A DNA stretch of 64,000 bases. It comes from Myxococcus virescens (GTDB lineage: Bacteria > Myxococcota > Myxococcia > Myxococcales > Myxococcaceae). The notes beneath the pieces are model-generated. The model did not search any database, was not told the origin of the DNA, and saw only the letters and a program-made list of their open reading frames with translations. Position numbers and translations under genes: made by a program. The stretch lies in the NCBI RefSeq assembly GCF_900101905.1, contig NZ_FNAJ01000001.1:1-64000 (forward strand). The letters are read 5' to 3'. Position 1 is the first letter of the stretch, and every line of letters starts with the position of its first letter. Shown piece by piece: positions 1 to 8,183 of the stretch.

Positions 1-247
1 GCTCGCAGAAGAGCCGCTCGCTTCGCACCGAGTAGAACGCCATCAGGAGACAGGACTTCAGCAAATGCTCCGGCGGAATGCTCGGCCGCCCGGTGCCGCT
101 GTACATCTCATCGAACGTCGGCGAGAGCGCCGCCAGCGCGGCGTCCGCCATGTCCTTCACCCTGCGCAGCGGATGGCCTGCGGGCACCCGGTCTCCCGGC
201 GTCCGCAGGCTGAACAGTGTCGTCTGTTGCTTGGGCCGTCCGCGCAT
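1..247 (-). CDS. IS5-type transposase, N-terminal part (cut by window edge)
   Basis: The first 82 residues of a DDE transposase are readable from an ATG at 247; the rest lies outside the window. The translation begins MRGRPKQQTT and ends in the conserved block SVRSERLFCE. This is the DUF772-type N-terminal domain seen in IS5/IS1182-like transposases: an Arg/Gly/Pro start, then a helical stretch with PPEHLLK and the SER-x-FCE helix. The protein would bind the element ends and catalyse transposition. The frame is open to the edge, so nothing indicates whether this copy is intact. Confidence 0.85.
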   Translation of the reverse strand, partial: MRGRPKQQTTLFSLRTPGDRVPAGHPLRRVKDMADAALAALSPTFDEMYSGTGRPSIPPEHLLKSCLLMAFYSVRSERLFCE

Positions 248-328
248 CACTGCCTCCGATGAGCGGAGGACACCACGTCACGCGGCGGGGTGTCGATCCC
301 TCGGAGGGGTTTCTCAACAGCCTGCTAG
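1..328 (-). mobile_element. End of an IS5-like insertion sequence
   Basis: The transposase start lies about 60 bp from a putative terminal inverted repeat near 307-324 (GGGTTTCTCAACAGCCTG), a sequence type common at the ends of such elements. It is followed by CTAG at 325-328, a typical short target for IS5-group insertions. The CTAG contains the stop codon of the neighbouring MFS gene. Only this end is in the window, so the target duplication cannot be confirmed. Confidence 0.6.
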
Positions 329-1821
329 CGGGCGCCCCGGGATGCTTCCAGTCCGCTCACGTGCTTGCGGACCATCAGGCTCAAGGGCACGGCCACCAGG
401 GCGATGACAGTCGCCACCAGGTACACCTGGTTGATGCCCATCACGAATGAGAGCAGCTCGATGTCACGACGCTCCGTCACCCCCTCCCGCGCGAGCACCT
501 GCGCCTCCCGGGCCGCGAAGGTGGAGAGGAGCGACGTGAAGATGGCAATCGAGAAGGCCCCGAACACGTTTCGCAGCCAGTTGCTGATGGACGAGGCGTG
601 GCCACTCAGCTCCCGGGAGAGCTGCTCCATGCCCGCGTTGCTGGCCGGCATGATGGAGAGCGAGATGCCCACGTTCCGGACCAGCATCCACATCAGCACG
701 TAGGTGTGGGAGACGTCCGGCGTCAGGCGGCTCAAGGCGTACGTGCCGCCCGCAATCAACAGGACGCCCGCCGTCATGAGCGTGCTCGGCCCGAGCGTGC
801 CGTACATGCGCCCGACCAGGGGCATCAGGAGCGCCATGGCAAGGGAGGCCGGGAGCAGAATCAACCCCGTCTTCAGCGGCGTCACGCCCTGGATTTCCTG
901 AAGGAACAACGGGATGAGGAACGCGCCCGAATAGAGGCTGATGGTGATGATGCTCGAGATGAGCAACGTCACCACGTAGCGGCCGTTGGCCAGCACCCGC
1001 AGGTCCAGCAGCGGCGCATGCGTCTTCAATTGCCGGACGACGAAGGAGACGAGTGACACCGTCCCCAGCACGGCCAGCGACACGGTCTTCGCATCCGTCC
1101 ATCCCCAGGCCCGCCCCTGACTCAAGGCGATCAGCAGCGCCAGCGTTCCGGTGATGACGGTGAGCAGCCCGGGGAAGTCGAACGCCTTCGGGACCTCCAG
1201 GCGGTAGTAGGGAACGGTCCGCACCGCCATCGCCACGGCGGCGAGGCCCAGCGGCACGTTCATGAAGAACAACCACCGCCAGTTGCCCAGCGTCATCAGC
1301 CAGCCCGCCAGCGTGGGCCCGAAGGCGGGAGCGAGCATCGAGGACAGCGTCCAGAGGCTCGCGGCCAGCGCCTGCCGTTCACGCGGCAGCAGCTGGTAGA
1401 TGAGCGTCATCGTCACCGGCATGATGGCGCCACAGAACGCGCCCTGGACGAACCGGAAGGCCACCAGCGCGCGCGTATCCCAGGACACCCCACACAGCAC
1501 GGAGGCCACGAGGAAGCCCACCAGGCTGGCCACGTACACCCACTTGAAGCTGAAGCGTCCGCCCAGATAGCCGGTGAGCGGGGCGCTCGTTCCCATGGCG
1601 AGCATGAAGCCCGTCAGGGTCCACTGCACGGAGGACAGCTCCGCCCCGAAGTGCCGCTGGAGTTCGGGAATGGCGATGGTGATCGTGCTGGAGCTCAGCA
1701 CCGACATGAACGACCCGACAAACAGGGTGAACATGAACGGCCAGAAGCGGGGGACTGTCGGCTCGGCGGCGGAGTGCATGGGCGACGGCAGGCGCTGGAG
1801 CGCGAGACCGAAGCCCCTCAT
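325..1821 (-). CDS. MFS drug exporter, EmrB/QacA (DHA2) type
   Basis: A 498-residue inner-membrane protein with about 14 hydrophobic segments. It carries the MFS signature region between segments 2 and 3 (GYLGGRFSFK) and a segment-5 motif around APAFGPTLAGWL, as in the 14-helix DHA2 proton-driven drug exporters. Family knowledge suggests efflux of toxic compounds; the substrate is not predictable. No clear Shine-Dalgarno precedes the first start or the internal Met15 at 1779, so the start is uncertain. The stop codon TAG sits inside the CTAG that borders the insertion sequence, so the C-terminus may have been reset by the insertion. No adjacent membrane-fusion or regulator gene is visible. 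Confidence 0.9.
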   Translation of the reverse strand: MRGFGLALQRLPSPMHSAAEPTVPRFWPFMFTLFVGSFMSVLSSSTITIAIPELQRHFGAELSSVQWTLTGFMLAMGTSAPLTGYLGGRFSFKWVYVASLVGFLVASVLCGVSWDTRALVAFRFVQGAFCGAIMPVTMTLIYQLLPRERQALAASLWTLSSMLAPAFGPTLAGWLMTLGNWRWLFFMNVPLGLAAVAMAVRTVPYYRLEVPKAFDFPGLLTVITGTLALLIALSQGRAWGWTDAKTVSLAVLGTVSLVSFVVRQLKTHAPLLDLRVLANGRYVVTLLISSIITISLYSGAFLIPLFLQEIQGVTPLKTGLILLPASLAMALLMPLVGRMYGTLGPSTLMTAGVLLIAGGTYALSRLTPDVSHTYVLMWMLVRNVGISLSIMPASNAGMEQLSRELSGHASSISNWLRNVFGAFSIAIFTSLLSTFAAREAQVLAREGVTERRDIELLSFVMGINQVYLVATVIALVAVPLSLMVRKHVSGLEASRGAR

Positions 1822-1949
1822 GAATCATGGCTGACGCCGAGGGTCCAGCCGGAAGGGCCCCGCCGCCGCCGGCCCTCGGCTGCGCGCTGCTCAGGATGTC
1901 GCCGTGGGCCACCCAGCCACCGCCCCATTCCGCGGGGCGCCGCGGGCTG

Positions 1950-2330
1950 CTACCTCGACCACCCCCGCCCCACCGACATCTCGTAGTCGAAGCGAACCAC
2001 TTCATTGATGCCCACCGAGAAGTCCGTGCAACGCCCGAACGTCGTGCAGATTCGATAGTCCCCCAGGGCCAGCGCGGCTTCGTAGAAGCCATCCTCGTTC
2101 GATGTCACGGAAGCCACGTCCAGGTCCTGGGGCAGGGACTTGACCAGCAAGGTCATCGACCGCGGCTCGCGCTCACACTCAGAAGAACACACGTCATTGA
2201 CATAGGAGATCATCCCATAGACCCCCTGCGATATCGTCACGGCCTCTTCAGGGTCGAAATCACCGCAGGCCACGCTGCTCAAGGTCATGACGGCGAGCGA
2301 CGCCAGGTATCCTCGGGAGTTCATTTTCAT
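1950..2330 (-). CDS. Small predicted lipoprotein, function unknown
   Basis: A 126-residue protein with a short hydrophobic signal and a lipobox ending LSSVAC, so the mature protein should be anchored by an acylated Cys. The mature part has four further cysteines (VCSSEC and ICTTFGRC), suggesting two disulfides and an extracytoplasmic beta-rich domain. I do not recognise a family. It is separated from the genes on both sides and shows no operon partner. A second Met at residue 3 could be the start. Confidence 0.65.
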   Translation of the reverse strand: MKMNSRGYLASLAVMTLSSVACGDFDPEEAVTISQGVYGMISYVNDVCSSECEREPRSMTLLVKSLPQDLDVASVTSNEDGFYEAALALGDYRICTTFGRCTDFSVGINEVVRFDYEMSVGRGWSR

Positions 2331-2371
2331 CAGAGCAGCCTACACCTCAGCCCCATGGAAAGCCAGACAGG

Positions 2372-3283
2372 CTATTGCGCAGACAGCCGCTCCGTGAATG
2401 GCCTGTCATCGCCACGGCGGACCATCAGGACGGTCCCCACCGCCAGCAAGGCAATGAAAGCAACGTCACGCATGGAATTCGGCTGGACGTCGATGAAGAG
2501 GCTGGCGGGCCGGAACATGACCGTCGCTGGAGCCGTGACGAGAAAGGCACACAGGTTCATGCCCGCGTGGAGTCCCATGGCCGCCTCCAGCCGTCCTGTC
2601 CGGAGCGTCACCCAGGCCAGGAGGATGCCCACCGTGAGGTAGTAGGCCGCCGACCACCCCGGCGTTCCCGAAGCCTCGGGGTTGGGCAGATGCGCGGCCC
2701 AGAACAGCAGGCTGCTCACCGCCACGGCCACCCACGGCCGAGGCAGGAGCCGGTAGACGCCCTGCATGAGCCACCCACGGTAGAGCAGCTCTTCCGCCGC
2801 GGCTTGGATGGGCGTGAGGACCAGCACGAGCCCCAGGGCCACGAAGAAGCGCGACGCGTCGAAGTTCAGGGTGAAGGACTCGCGGTCCATCAGGACATTC
2901 ACACCCGCTGCCACGCTGAGCACACCAAACGCACCGGCCGCCGCCTTCAGGAAGGGACGGACGCGGAAGCCCCCCTCCTGCCCCAGAAGACTCGAGAAGG
3001 GCCTCTTGTGCACGGCGCGGACACCGAGCGCCAGCGCAGCGATGACCACCGCGAACGACAGCATGCCCACCGCGAACGCCGGAAACGGCACTCCCTCCAC
3101 GACGCCCGCCACCGGGTCGAACCGGAAGTCCGCGTCCCCCGAGCGGCTCGCCACCAGGAACAGGAACGCCGAATACGGCACGTTGAAGAGCACGACGGCC
3201 AGCCCGATCAGGACTGCTGTCAGCACATACCGCCATGGCTGATTCCGCCCGCGCGACGCCTGCTCCAGATAGACATTGGACAT
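2372..3283 (-). CDS. CPBP-family intramembrane metalloprotease
   Basis: A 303-residue polytopic membrane protein with the three conserved blocks of the CPBP (Abi/Rce1-like) family: EELLYRG at about 164-170, the second-block His at 198 (WAAHLPN), and HAGMN at 239-243. The Glu and His residues are the presumed metal and catalytic ligands. Family members cleave prenylated or membrane peptides, and in bacteria some act in bacteriocin self-immunity; the substrate here is unknown. It lies 66 nt downstream of the sigma factor gene on the same strand, so it may be co-transcribed with the sigma/anti-sigma pair and could influence it. Confidence 0.88.
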   Translation of the reverse strand: MSNVYLEQASRGRNQPWRYVLTAVLIGLAVVLFNVPYSAFLFLVASRSGDADFRFDPVAGVVEGVPFPAFAVGMLSFAVVIAALALGVRAVHKRPFSSLLGQEGGFRVRPFLKAAAGAFGVLSVAAGVNVLMDRESFTLNFDASRFFVALGLVLVLTPIQAAAEELLYRGWLMQGVYRLLPRPWVAVAVSSLLFWAAHLPNPEASGTPGWSAAYYLTVGILLAWVTLRTGRLEAAMGLHAGMNLCAFLVTAPATVMFRPASLFIDVQPNSMRDVAFIALLAVGTVLMVRRGDDRPFTERLSAQ

Positions 3284-3349
3284 GACCGTCTCCTTTCCGC
3301 GGCCATGAGACCGCGGGGTTGAACGACAACGTGGATGGGGCGCCCCAGG

Positions 3350-3913
3350 CTATGGGGCGGTGGATTCGAGCGCCGCCGCCAGCCGCTTGCGAGCCAGGTG
3401 CAAGCGCGACCACGCGGTGCCCTCGGGAATCCCGAGGACGCTGGCAATCTGGGCGTGTGACAGGCCTTCCACGGCGAAGAGCGACAGCACGGTGCGGTGC
3501 TCCAGCGAGAGTGTCTTCATCGCCACCTCGAGTCTGCGCCTCCGCTCCCGCGTCTCGAAGGTCTCCTCGATACCCGCCCGAGGGTCCGCCATCTCGATGT
3601 CGACCGCGTCGCCACGGTGACGCTCGCGCCGCGTCTTCGCGGCCACGGCGGCCCGCACCGCGATGCGATACGCCCACGTCGACAGCTGCGCATCCCCCCG
3701 GAACTGCGGCAGGGCCCGCTGAATCGAGAGGAACGTCTCCTGGACGGCGTCCTGGGCGTCACTCGGGTCCCGGGTGATTCCATGGCAGAGCACGTACAGC
3801 TTCCCGCTGAGCGCCTCATACAGGTGGCGCATGGCATCCTCTCGCGCGGCGGCGTCGCCCGACACCACGGCGGCCCGGAGGGCCTCTTCATCCAATGGCG
3901 CGCGCGGCGTCAC
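3350..3913 (-). CDS. ECF-type RNA polymerase sigma factor
   Basis: A 187-residue sigma-70 family protein with region 2 (about residues 30-90, DAQDAVQETFLSIQRAL then STWAYRIAVR) and region 4 (about 130-180, LEHRTVLSLFAVEGLSHAQI, with a helix-turn-helix). There is no region 1 or 3, as is usual for ECF factors. The GTG start at 3913 is set by a GTGA overlap with the upstream anti-sigma stop, which implies translational coupling. A longer open frame upstream is only a shadow of the anti-sigma gene. It probably redirects polymerase in response to an envelope or other external signal sensed by its partner. Confidence 0.92.
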   Translation of the reverse strand: MTPRAPLDEEALRAAVVSGDAAAREDAMRHLYEALSGKLYVLCHGITRDPSDAQDAVQETFLSIQRALPQFRGDAQLSTWAYRIAVRAAVAAKTRRERHRGDAVDIEMADPRAGIEETFETRERRRRLEVAMKTLSLEHRTVLSLFAVEGLSHAQIASVLGIPEGTAWSRLHLARKRLAAALESTAP

Positions 3914-4584
3914 GGCGCGACCTCGAGTTCGGCGCGCTCGCGCAGCAGTCGCGGCCTGCGCGTCCGAGCGAGATAGACGGTCATGCCCAGGTTCACTCCC
4001 GCGGCAAACAGCAGGGCGACGACTCCCGGGAGCCCCTTGTCGCGCATCAGAAACGCGGTCCCCGCCATCGCGACCGTCATCGCCGGGAAGAGCCACAGGA
4101 GGGTGGCCAGGTCCTTGAGCTCCGTGTCGATGCGTGCCCGCCGCTGCGCCATCCACGCGTCCACGCCGACACTGGCCGCTTCGATGGCACGCCGCTGAAG
4201 GCCGCGCAGGGTCAAGGCGAGCCCGCCAGCGAAGAGCACTCCGACCGCCGAGACAATGGCCCACAACCGCAGGGGCGCCTCCGGTGCGAACAGAGGGCCC
4301 AGGAACACGCCCTGCCCCACGAAGGACCCGAGCGCGGCCCACGGGCCGTACTTCAGCCAGAAGCGGTCCTTCGCGAGCGCCTTCGAGACTTCCGCGTAGC
4401 GCGGCGCCTGAATGCTCACGCCGCCAAGCACCTGGTCCAGCTCCGCCGAAAGTGCCAGGGCCCGCTGGCACTCCGGACACGTCGCGGCATGCTGCTCCGC
4501 TTCCTCTTTCTCCCGCACGTCGAGAGCACCGTGGCGGCTCATCTCGAGCGCGAGCTGATACCCATCGCAACTCTTCGAGGTCAT
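3910..4584 (-). CDS. Zinc-finger membrane anti-sigma factor
   Basis: A 224-residue protein whose N-terminal part carries a ZAS-type zinc site (HAATCPEC, H-x3-C-x2-C) that binds ECF sigma factors. It is followed by about four hydrophobic segments, placing it in the inner membrane. The start at 4584 is chosen because a GAGGAGG Shine-Dalgarno directly precedes that ATG; the earlier in-frame Met at 4632 has none. The anti-sigma gene comes first and the sigma gene second, the reverse of the common order. Stoichiometry could be held by the GTGA overlap. Confidence 0.85.
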   Translation of the reverse strand: MTSKSCDGYQLALEMSRHGALDVREKEEAEQHAATCPECQRALALSAELDQVLGGVSIQAPRYAEVSKALAKDRFWLKYGPWAALGSFVGQGVFLGPLFAPEAPLRLWAIVSAVGVLFAGGLALTLRGLQRRAIEAASVGVDAWMAQRRARIDTELKDLATLLWLFPAMTVAMAGTAFLMRDKGLPGVVALLFAAGVNLGMTVYLARTRRPRLLRERAELEVAP

Positions 4585-4662
4585 CCCTCCTCCTTCCGCC
4601 AGCTCAGAGGCGCGAGGAAGAAATCCCTTCACGACAGGCGCTTCTTTTTCGAGAAACGGCAG

Positions 4663-4686
4663 AACCCCTCGAAATCACGAGGGGTT
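4663..4686 (-). terminator. Terminator hairpin after mazF
   Basis: Perfect 9-bp arms, AACCCCTCG at 4663-4671 and CGAGGGGTT at 4678-4686, with a 6-nt loop. It begins right at the mazF stop codon and lies before the anti-sigma gene, so it should separate the two transcripts. Confidence 0.75.
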
Positions 4687-5055
4687 TCACGGCCTCGTGA
4701 AGAACGACACCTGCTGGAAGCGCAGGCCGGCAAGAATCTGGTCCACCCGCGCGTCCGACAGCGCCCCGATTCGCTCTCCCAGACGCGCCTTGTCGACCGA
4801 GGACACCTGCGACACGACGACGACGCTCTGCTTGGGGAGGTTTCCCTCTCCCACTTCGAGCAGCACGTTCCCCGGCTCGCTGGCCCGGTGCAGGTTCGAC
4901 GTCAGCGCACACACGACCACCGTCGTGATGCGCGAGTGATTGAAGACGTCGTCCTGGACCACCACGTGGGGGTGCGAATAGCCGGGGACCGGGCCCCGTG
5001 AGTCGTCGGGCGCCACCCAGAACACATCACCGCGGTTGATTCGTTCGGGGGGCAT
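4687..5055 (-). CDS. mazF: MazF mRNA interferase, solitary (MazF-mx type)
   Basis: A 122-residue PemK/MazF-family endoribonuclease. It has the N-terminal RGDVFWV strand, the RGPVPGYSHPHVVVQ segment with the conserved Pro-Hxx-V core, the conserved Thr-Ser pair (CALTSN), and a C-terminal helix. Members cleave mRNA at short sequence motifs. Length and sequence style match MazF-mx of Myxococcus xanthus, which lacks a mazE partner; the developmental regulator MrpC has been reported as its antitoxin. No convincing antitoxin gene is visible upstream: only one minus-strand frame stays open there, and it has no recognisable fold. A terminator follows the stop. The divergent neighbour is a WD40 gene. 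Confidence 0.9.
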   Translation of the reverse strand: MPPERINRGDVFWVAPDDSRGPVPGYSHPHVVVQDDVFNHSRITTVVVCALTSNLHRASEPGNVLLEVGEGNLPKQSVVVVSQVSSVDKARLGERIGALSDARVDQILAGLRFQQVSFFTRP

Positions 5056-5261
5056 GCTCTCGGGGTCTCCTGTGCCTGCCTCCGGCCTGGCGGCCCGGCC
5101 TTCTTAGCGAGCGCGGAGGCTTCCTCCAAGGCATCCGCCATCAGCACCTCGAGGACGACGCCGACCGGGCCAGGCACGAGAAGCTGGGCTTCTGCGACGG
5201 GTGGGGCGCCGTCACGAAACAACTCGCGAGGCTTGCCGAACGCGGCGCCTGACACGGTGTA

Positions 5262-5280
5262 GGGTCGGCCCAAACGACCC
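5262..5280. promoter_or_regulatory. Inverted repeat in the mazF/WD40 divergent region
   Basis: GGGTCG at 5262-5267 and CGACCC at 5275-5280 form perfect 6-bp arms separated by 7 nt, ending 9 nt before the WD40 start codon. A separate imperfect palindrome, GACACGGTGT, lies at 5251-5260. These could be operators or leader hairpins; no factor is assigned. Confidence 0.35.
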
Positions 5281-5289
5281 GAGACGCGA

Positions 5290-7755
5290 ATGCCCCACAC
5301 CTCTCCGTCCCTCGAATCGCTGACCGAACTCTCCACCCTCGAGGGGCTCCTGGCGGAGCGTGGCCTGGATGCGCTCCTGGCCACCTTCGACGAGGTGCTC
5401 GCCGGGACGCCCCCGGACACACGCATCCTCAAGAGCGAAGGCCTGTCGGTCGGCCCCAGGACCTTGCAGGTGCTCCGGCGCGCGCTCGCGCTCGACGCGG
5501 CGTTGCTCCGGGCGCACCCCGAAACACTCTTCCAATGCCTCTACAACCGCCTGCGCTGGTTCGACGCCCCAGACACGGCTGCGCACTTCGCGCCCACGGA
5601 CGCGGGGCCCTGGCGCCACGCGGAAGCGCACCTGTGGAAGCTCGCGGAGCACTGGCGGGGGCAGTGGACCGCGCGGGAGGGCGCATCCTGGGTCGAATCC
5701 CTGCGGCCCCTGCCCGAGGCGCTGGAAGGCAACGACCTGGTCCTGCGGCACGGCGCCCAGGTGCTGTGCGCGGCCTTCAGCCCATCGGGCGACTGGCTCG
5801 CCACGGGCTCCTGGGAGGACGAGCGGAACGTCCGCATCTGGGACGTGACCACCGGGACGCTCATCCGCCAGCTGGCGGGGCACGAGGGCGAGGTGCGCAG
5901 TGTCGCGTGGAGCCCGGACGGGACGCGGCTGGCGTCCGGCTCACGCGACCACGACGCGCGCATCTGGGACGTCGAGACGGGCGCGCTCCTCCACGCCATG
6001 ACGCGCCAGGAGGGACAGGTGACGTCGGTGGCCTTCAGCCCGGACGGCCGCTGGCTCGCCGTGGCGAACCTCGGGTGGCGGGTGCGGCTGTTCGACGTGG
6101 CCTCGGGCCGGGAGGTGCGCACGCTCGAAGGGCACGAGCAGTCCGTGTTGACGGTCGCCTTCCATCCCTCCGGCCGGTGGCTGGCTTCAGGCGCGTCGGA
6201 CGACACGGTGCGCATCTGGGACCTGGAGACGGGCGCGCAGACCGCTCGCATCCACAGCACCACCTCCGTCGCGTCCGTGGCCTTCAGCCCGGATGGCGAT
6301 TGGCTCGTGCTGACCTCCATGGACGGCCTCATCCGAGTGGAGACGGCGGGCTGGACGCGCGTGCCCGGAGCGCTGGGCCAGGGTCCCTATTCCCAGGTCG
6401 CCTGGCTCGAAGGCACACGGCTGGGCGCCCTCGCCTTCAACCGGGTGGAGCTGCTCGACGCGAGGAACGGAGAGGTGCTCCGGGTGCATCCCTACCCCTC
6501 CGACGGCCGTGAGCGCGGCGCCGCCTTCCTTCCGTCCGGCAAGCGTTTCGTGCTGACCGCGGCGAATGGGCGCACGCATGTCCGCGACCTGGATGCGGAC
6601 CCCAGCCCGACCCTGCTGGCCGAACAGGACCGCGTCATGGACCTGTGGGGACATGCCGAAGGGGCATGGGGCATTACACGCCTGCACTCGGAGACGCGCG
6701 TCATCGATTCACGGGGGCAGGCCACGGCACTGCCTCCCGGCTCTCCGGCGGCCTACGCGCAGACCTGGCAGGTCAGTCCCGACGGCGCATGGCTGGCCCA
6801 ACCCGAGCTGTCCTCACACGAGCGGCGCTACCGGCTGGGCATCCTGCTGCTCGACGCGCGGAGCCTCGCCCCCGTGCGAACCCTGCTGGCGCCCCCTGGC
6901 GAACAGGCCGCGAAGGCCCAGACGCTCCTCGTCAACAAACTTCCGATTGCCTTCTCTCCCGACGGGAAGCTGCTGGCTGCCGCCATCGAAGAGGGCGCCG
7001 TCCACCTCTGGCGCGTGGCGGACGGCGCCTTGCTGCACAGGCTGCGCGGACCTGGAGGTCCCGTCACCTGGGTGGACTTCACGCCGGATGGCTCCTGCGT
7101 CGTGTCGGGACATACGGCCCGCGAACGCGTGTACGTCCACGAGGTCCGGGGCGGCAAGGTCATCGTCAACACCGAAGCGGTGGTCGAGCCCACCCCCACC
7201 TATGCGGCGGCGGCCAGCGCGCCCGTCATCGCCGTGGGCCGGGCGTCGGGAGAGCTCGCGCTCATCACGCTCCCCACCGGCGCCCAGCAGGTCCTGACGG
7301 TGAGCCAGGAGCCCATCATCGCCCTGGGACTCTCCGCTGACGGCACGCGCGTGGCGGCCTGCAGCATGGATGAATGCGTGCGGGTCTTCGATGTGCGGAC
7401 AGGCGCACGCCTGCATGAGCTTTCCCACCCGTCCCTGCCCTTCTCCGTCGCGATGAGCGGCGAGGTGCTCGTCACGCTGGCCGATGACATGCACACACGC
7501 GTCTTCGACCTCGCCACGGGCGAACTGCGCACGGAGCTCGCTGGAAGCGTCACCACGGAAGACTTCGTGTCCCGGCGCTACTGGGAGACGCTGGGCGAAG
7601 GCCCTGTCACCTTCCACTTGCAACAGGACACCACACCCCGGGCCCGCTTCCAGGATGCGATGGAAGAGATTCTCATCCTGAAGGACGGGCTCGTCCTGGG
7701 ACGGGGCCGCACCGAGCGGGACTTCTTGTATGTCCTGAAGCTCCACATGCCCTGA
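5290..7755 (+). CDS. WD40-repeat protein
   Basis: An 821-residue protein with a helical N-terminal 150 residues and at least two blocks of WD40 repeats. Clear blades run from about 155 to 355 (AFSPSGDWLATGS, RIWDVTTG, AWSPDGTRLASGS, RIWDVETG, AFHPSGRWLASGA, RIWDLETG). More divergent ones follow from about 540 to 750 (AFSPDGKLLAA, LWRVADG, LSADGTRVAACS, VFDVRTG). WD40 propellers are interaction scaffolds. There is no kinase or caspase domain attached, unlike many myxobacterial WD40 proteins. No signal peptide is seen, so it is probably cytoplasmic. A strong terminator follows. Confidence 0.9.
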   Translation: MPHTSPSLESLTELSTLEGLLAERGLDALLATFDEVLAGTPPDTRILKSEGLSVGPRTLQVLRRALALDAALLRAHPETLFQCLYNRLRWFDAPDTAAHFAPTDAGPWRHAEAHLWKLAEHWRGQWTAREGASWVESLRPLPEALEGNDLVLRHGAQVLCAAFSPSGDWLATGSWEDERNVRIWDVTTGTLIRQLAGHEGEVRSVAWSPDGTRLASGSRDHDARIWDVETGALLHAMTRQEGQVTSVAFSPDGRWLAVANLGWRVRLFDVASGREVRTLEGHEQSVLTVAFHPSGRWLASGASDDTVRIWDLETGAQTARIHSTTSVASVAFSPDGDWLVLTSMDGLIRVETAGWTRVPGALGQGPYSQVAWLEGTRLGALAFNRVELLDARNGEVLRVHPYPSDGRERGAAFLPSGKRFVLTAANGRTHVRDLDADPSPTLLAEQDRVMDLWGHAEGAWGITRLHSETRVIDSRGQATALPPGSPAAYAQTWQVSPDGAWLAQPELSSHERRYRLGILLLDARSLAPVRTLLAPPGEQAAKAQTLLVNKLPIAFSPDGKLLAAAIEEGAVHLWRVADGALLHRLRGPGGPVTWVDFTPDGSCVVSGHTARERVYVHEVRGGKVIVNTEAVVEPTPTYAAAASAPVIAVGRASGELALITLPTGAQQVLTVSQEPIIALGLSADGTRVAACSMDECVRVFDVRTGARLHELSHPSLPFSVAMSGEVLVTLADDMHTRVFDLATGELRTELAGSVTTEDFVSRRYWETLGEGPVTFHLQQDTTPRARFQDAMEEILILKDGLVLGRGRTERDFLYVLKLHMP

Positions 7756-7774
7756 GCATCCGGAACCCGCGGAA

Positions 7775-7809
7775 GCCTCTCTCCCCTCTCTGCTGGACTG
7801 GAGAGAGGC
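7775..7809. terminator. Bidirectional terminator
   Basis: Perfect 10-bp arms, GCCTCTCTCC at 7775-7784 and GGAGAGAGGC at 7800-7809, between the convergent WD40 and lipoprotein genes. Confidence 0.75.
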
Positions 7810-7824
7810 CCCGCGACCTACGCG

Positions 7825-8145
7825 CTAGCAGTCCTTCCAATCCGCCCCCGCGTAGCCCAGCCCCCGCTTCGCGCACTGGTACTTTCCGTGATTGCGGCAG
7901 TTGCCATACACGACATTGGGATAGGGACCTCTCCAGACTCTATCGGAGCACCGGATGTAGCAGCAGGCCCTGAGGGCGCTGACCGTTCCATCCTCGGCGC
8001 TGGGGTCCTCCTGCTCCAGGTACTGCTCTGGAATGGCGATGGACTCCTGCGGCTCCTGCGACTCCTCGGGCAGCGGACCACCACAGCCCATGGCCAACAG
8101 CGCCCCCATCCACAGCGGCAACATGCTCTTCATTTGATTTCTCAT
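7825..8145 (-). CDS. Cys-rich small lipoprotein, copy A
   Basis: A 106-residue predicted lipoprotein: signal peptide with lipobox ending AMGC, an acidic Ser/Glu/Pro-rich linker, then a compact Cys-rich domain. The domain pattern is RACCYIRC, a central YGNC, YQC, and a C-terminal DWKDC. The start at 8145 is preceded by GAGGG. It sits 38 nt downstream of copy B, which shares the same architecture and cysteine spacing, so the two are tandem duplicates in one operon. The family is not recognised. Presumed surface exposure and disulfides are inference. Confidence 0.75.
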   Translation of the reverse strand: MRNQMKSMLPLWMGALLAMGCGGPLPEESQEPQESIAIPEQYLEQEDPSAEDGTVSALRACCYIRCSDRVWRGPYPNVVYGNCRNHGKYQCAKRGLGYAGADWKDC

Positions 8146-8183
8146 GGCTTCAGCCCTCACGTGTCCTTGCATACCGCCAATGG

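Noticed and set aside
5056-5289. A MazE-like antitoxin upstream of mazF
   Set aside because: Only one minus-strand frame is open and it shows no AbrB-like or other antitoxin pattern, no Shine-Dalgarno, and continues out of frame through mazF.
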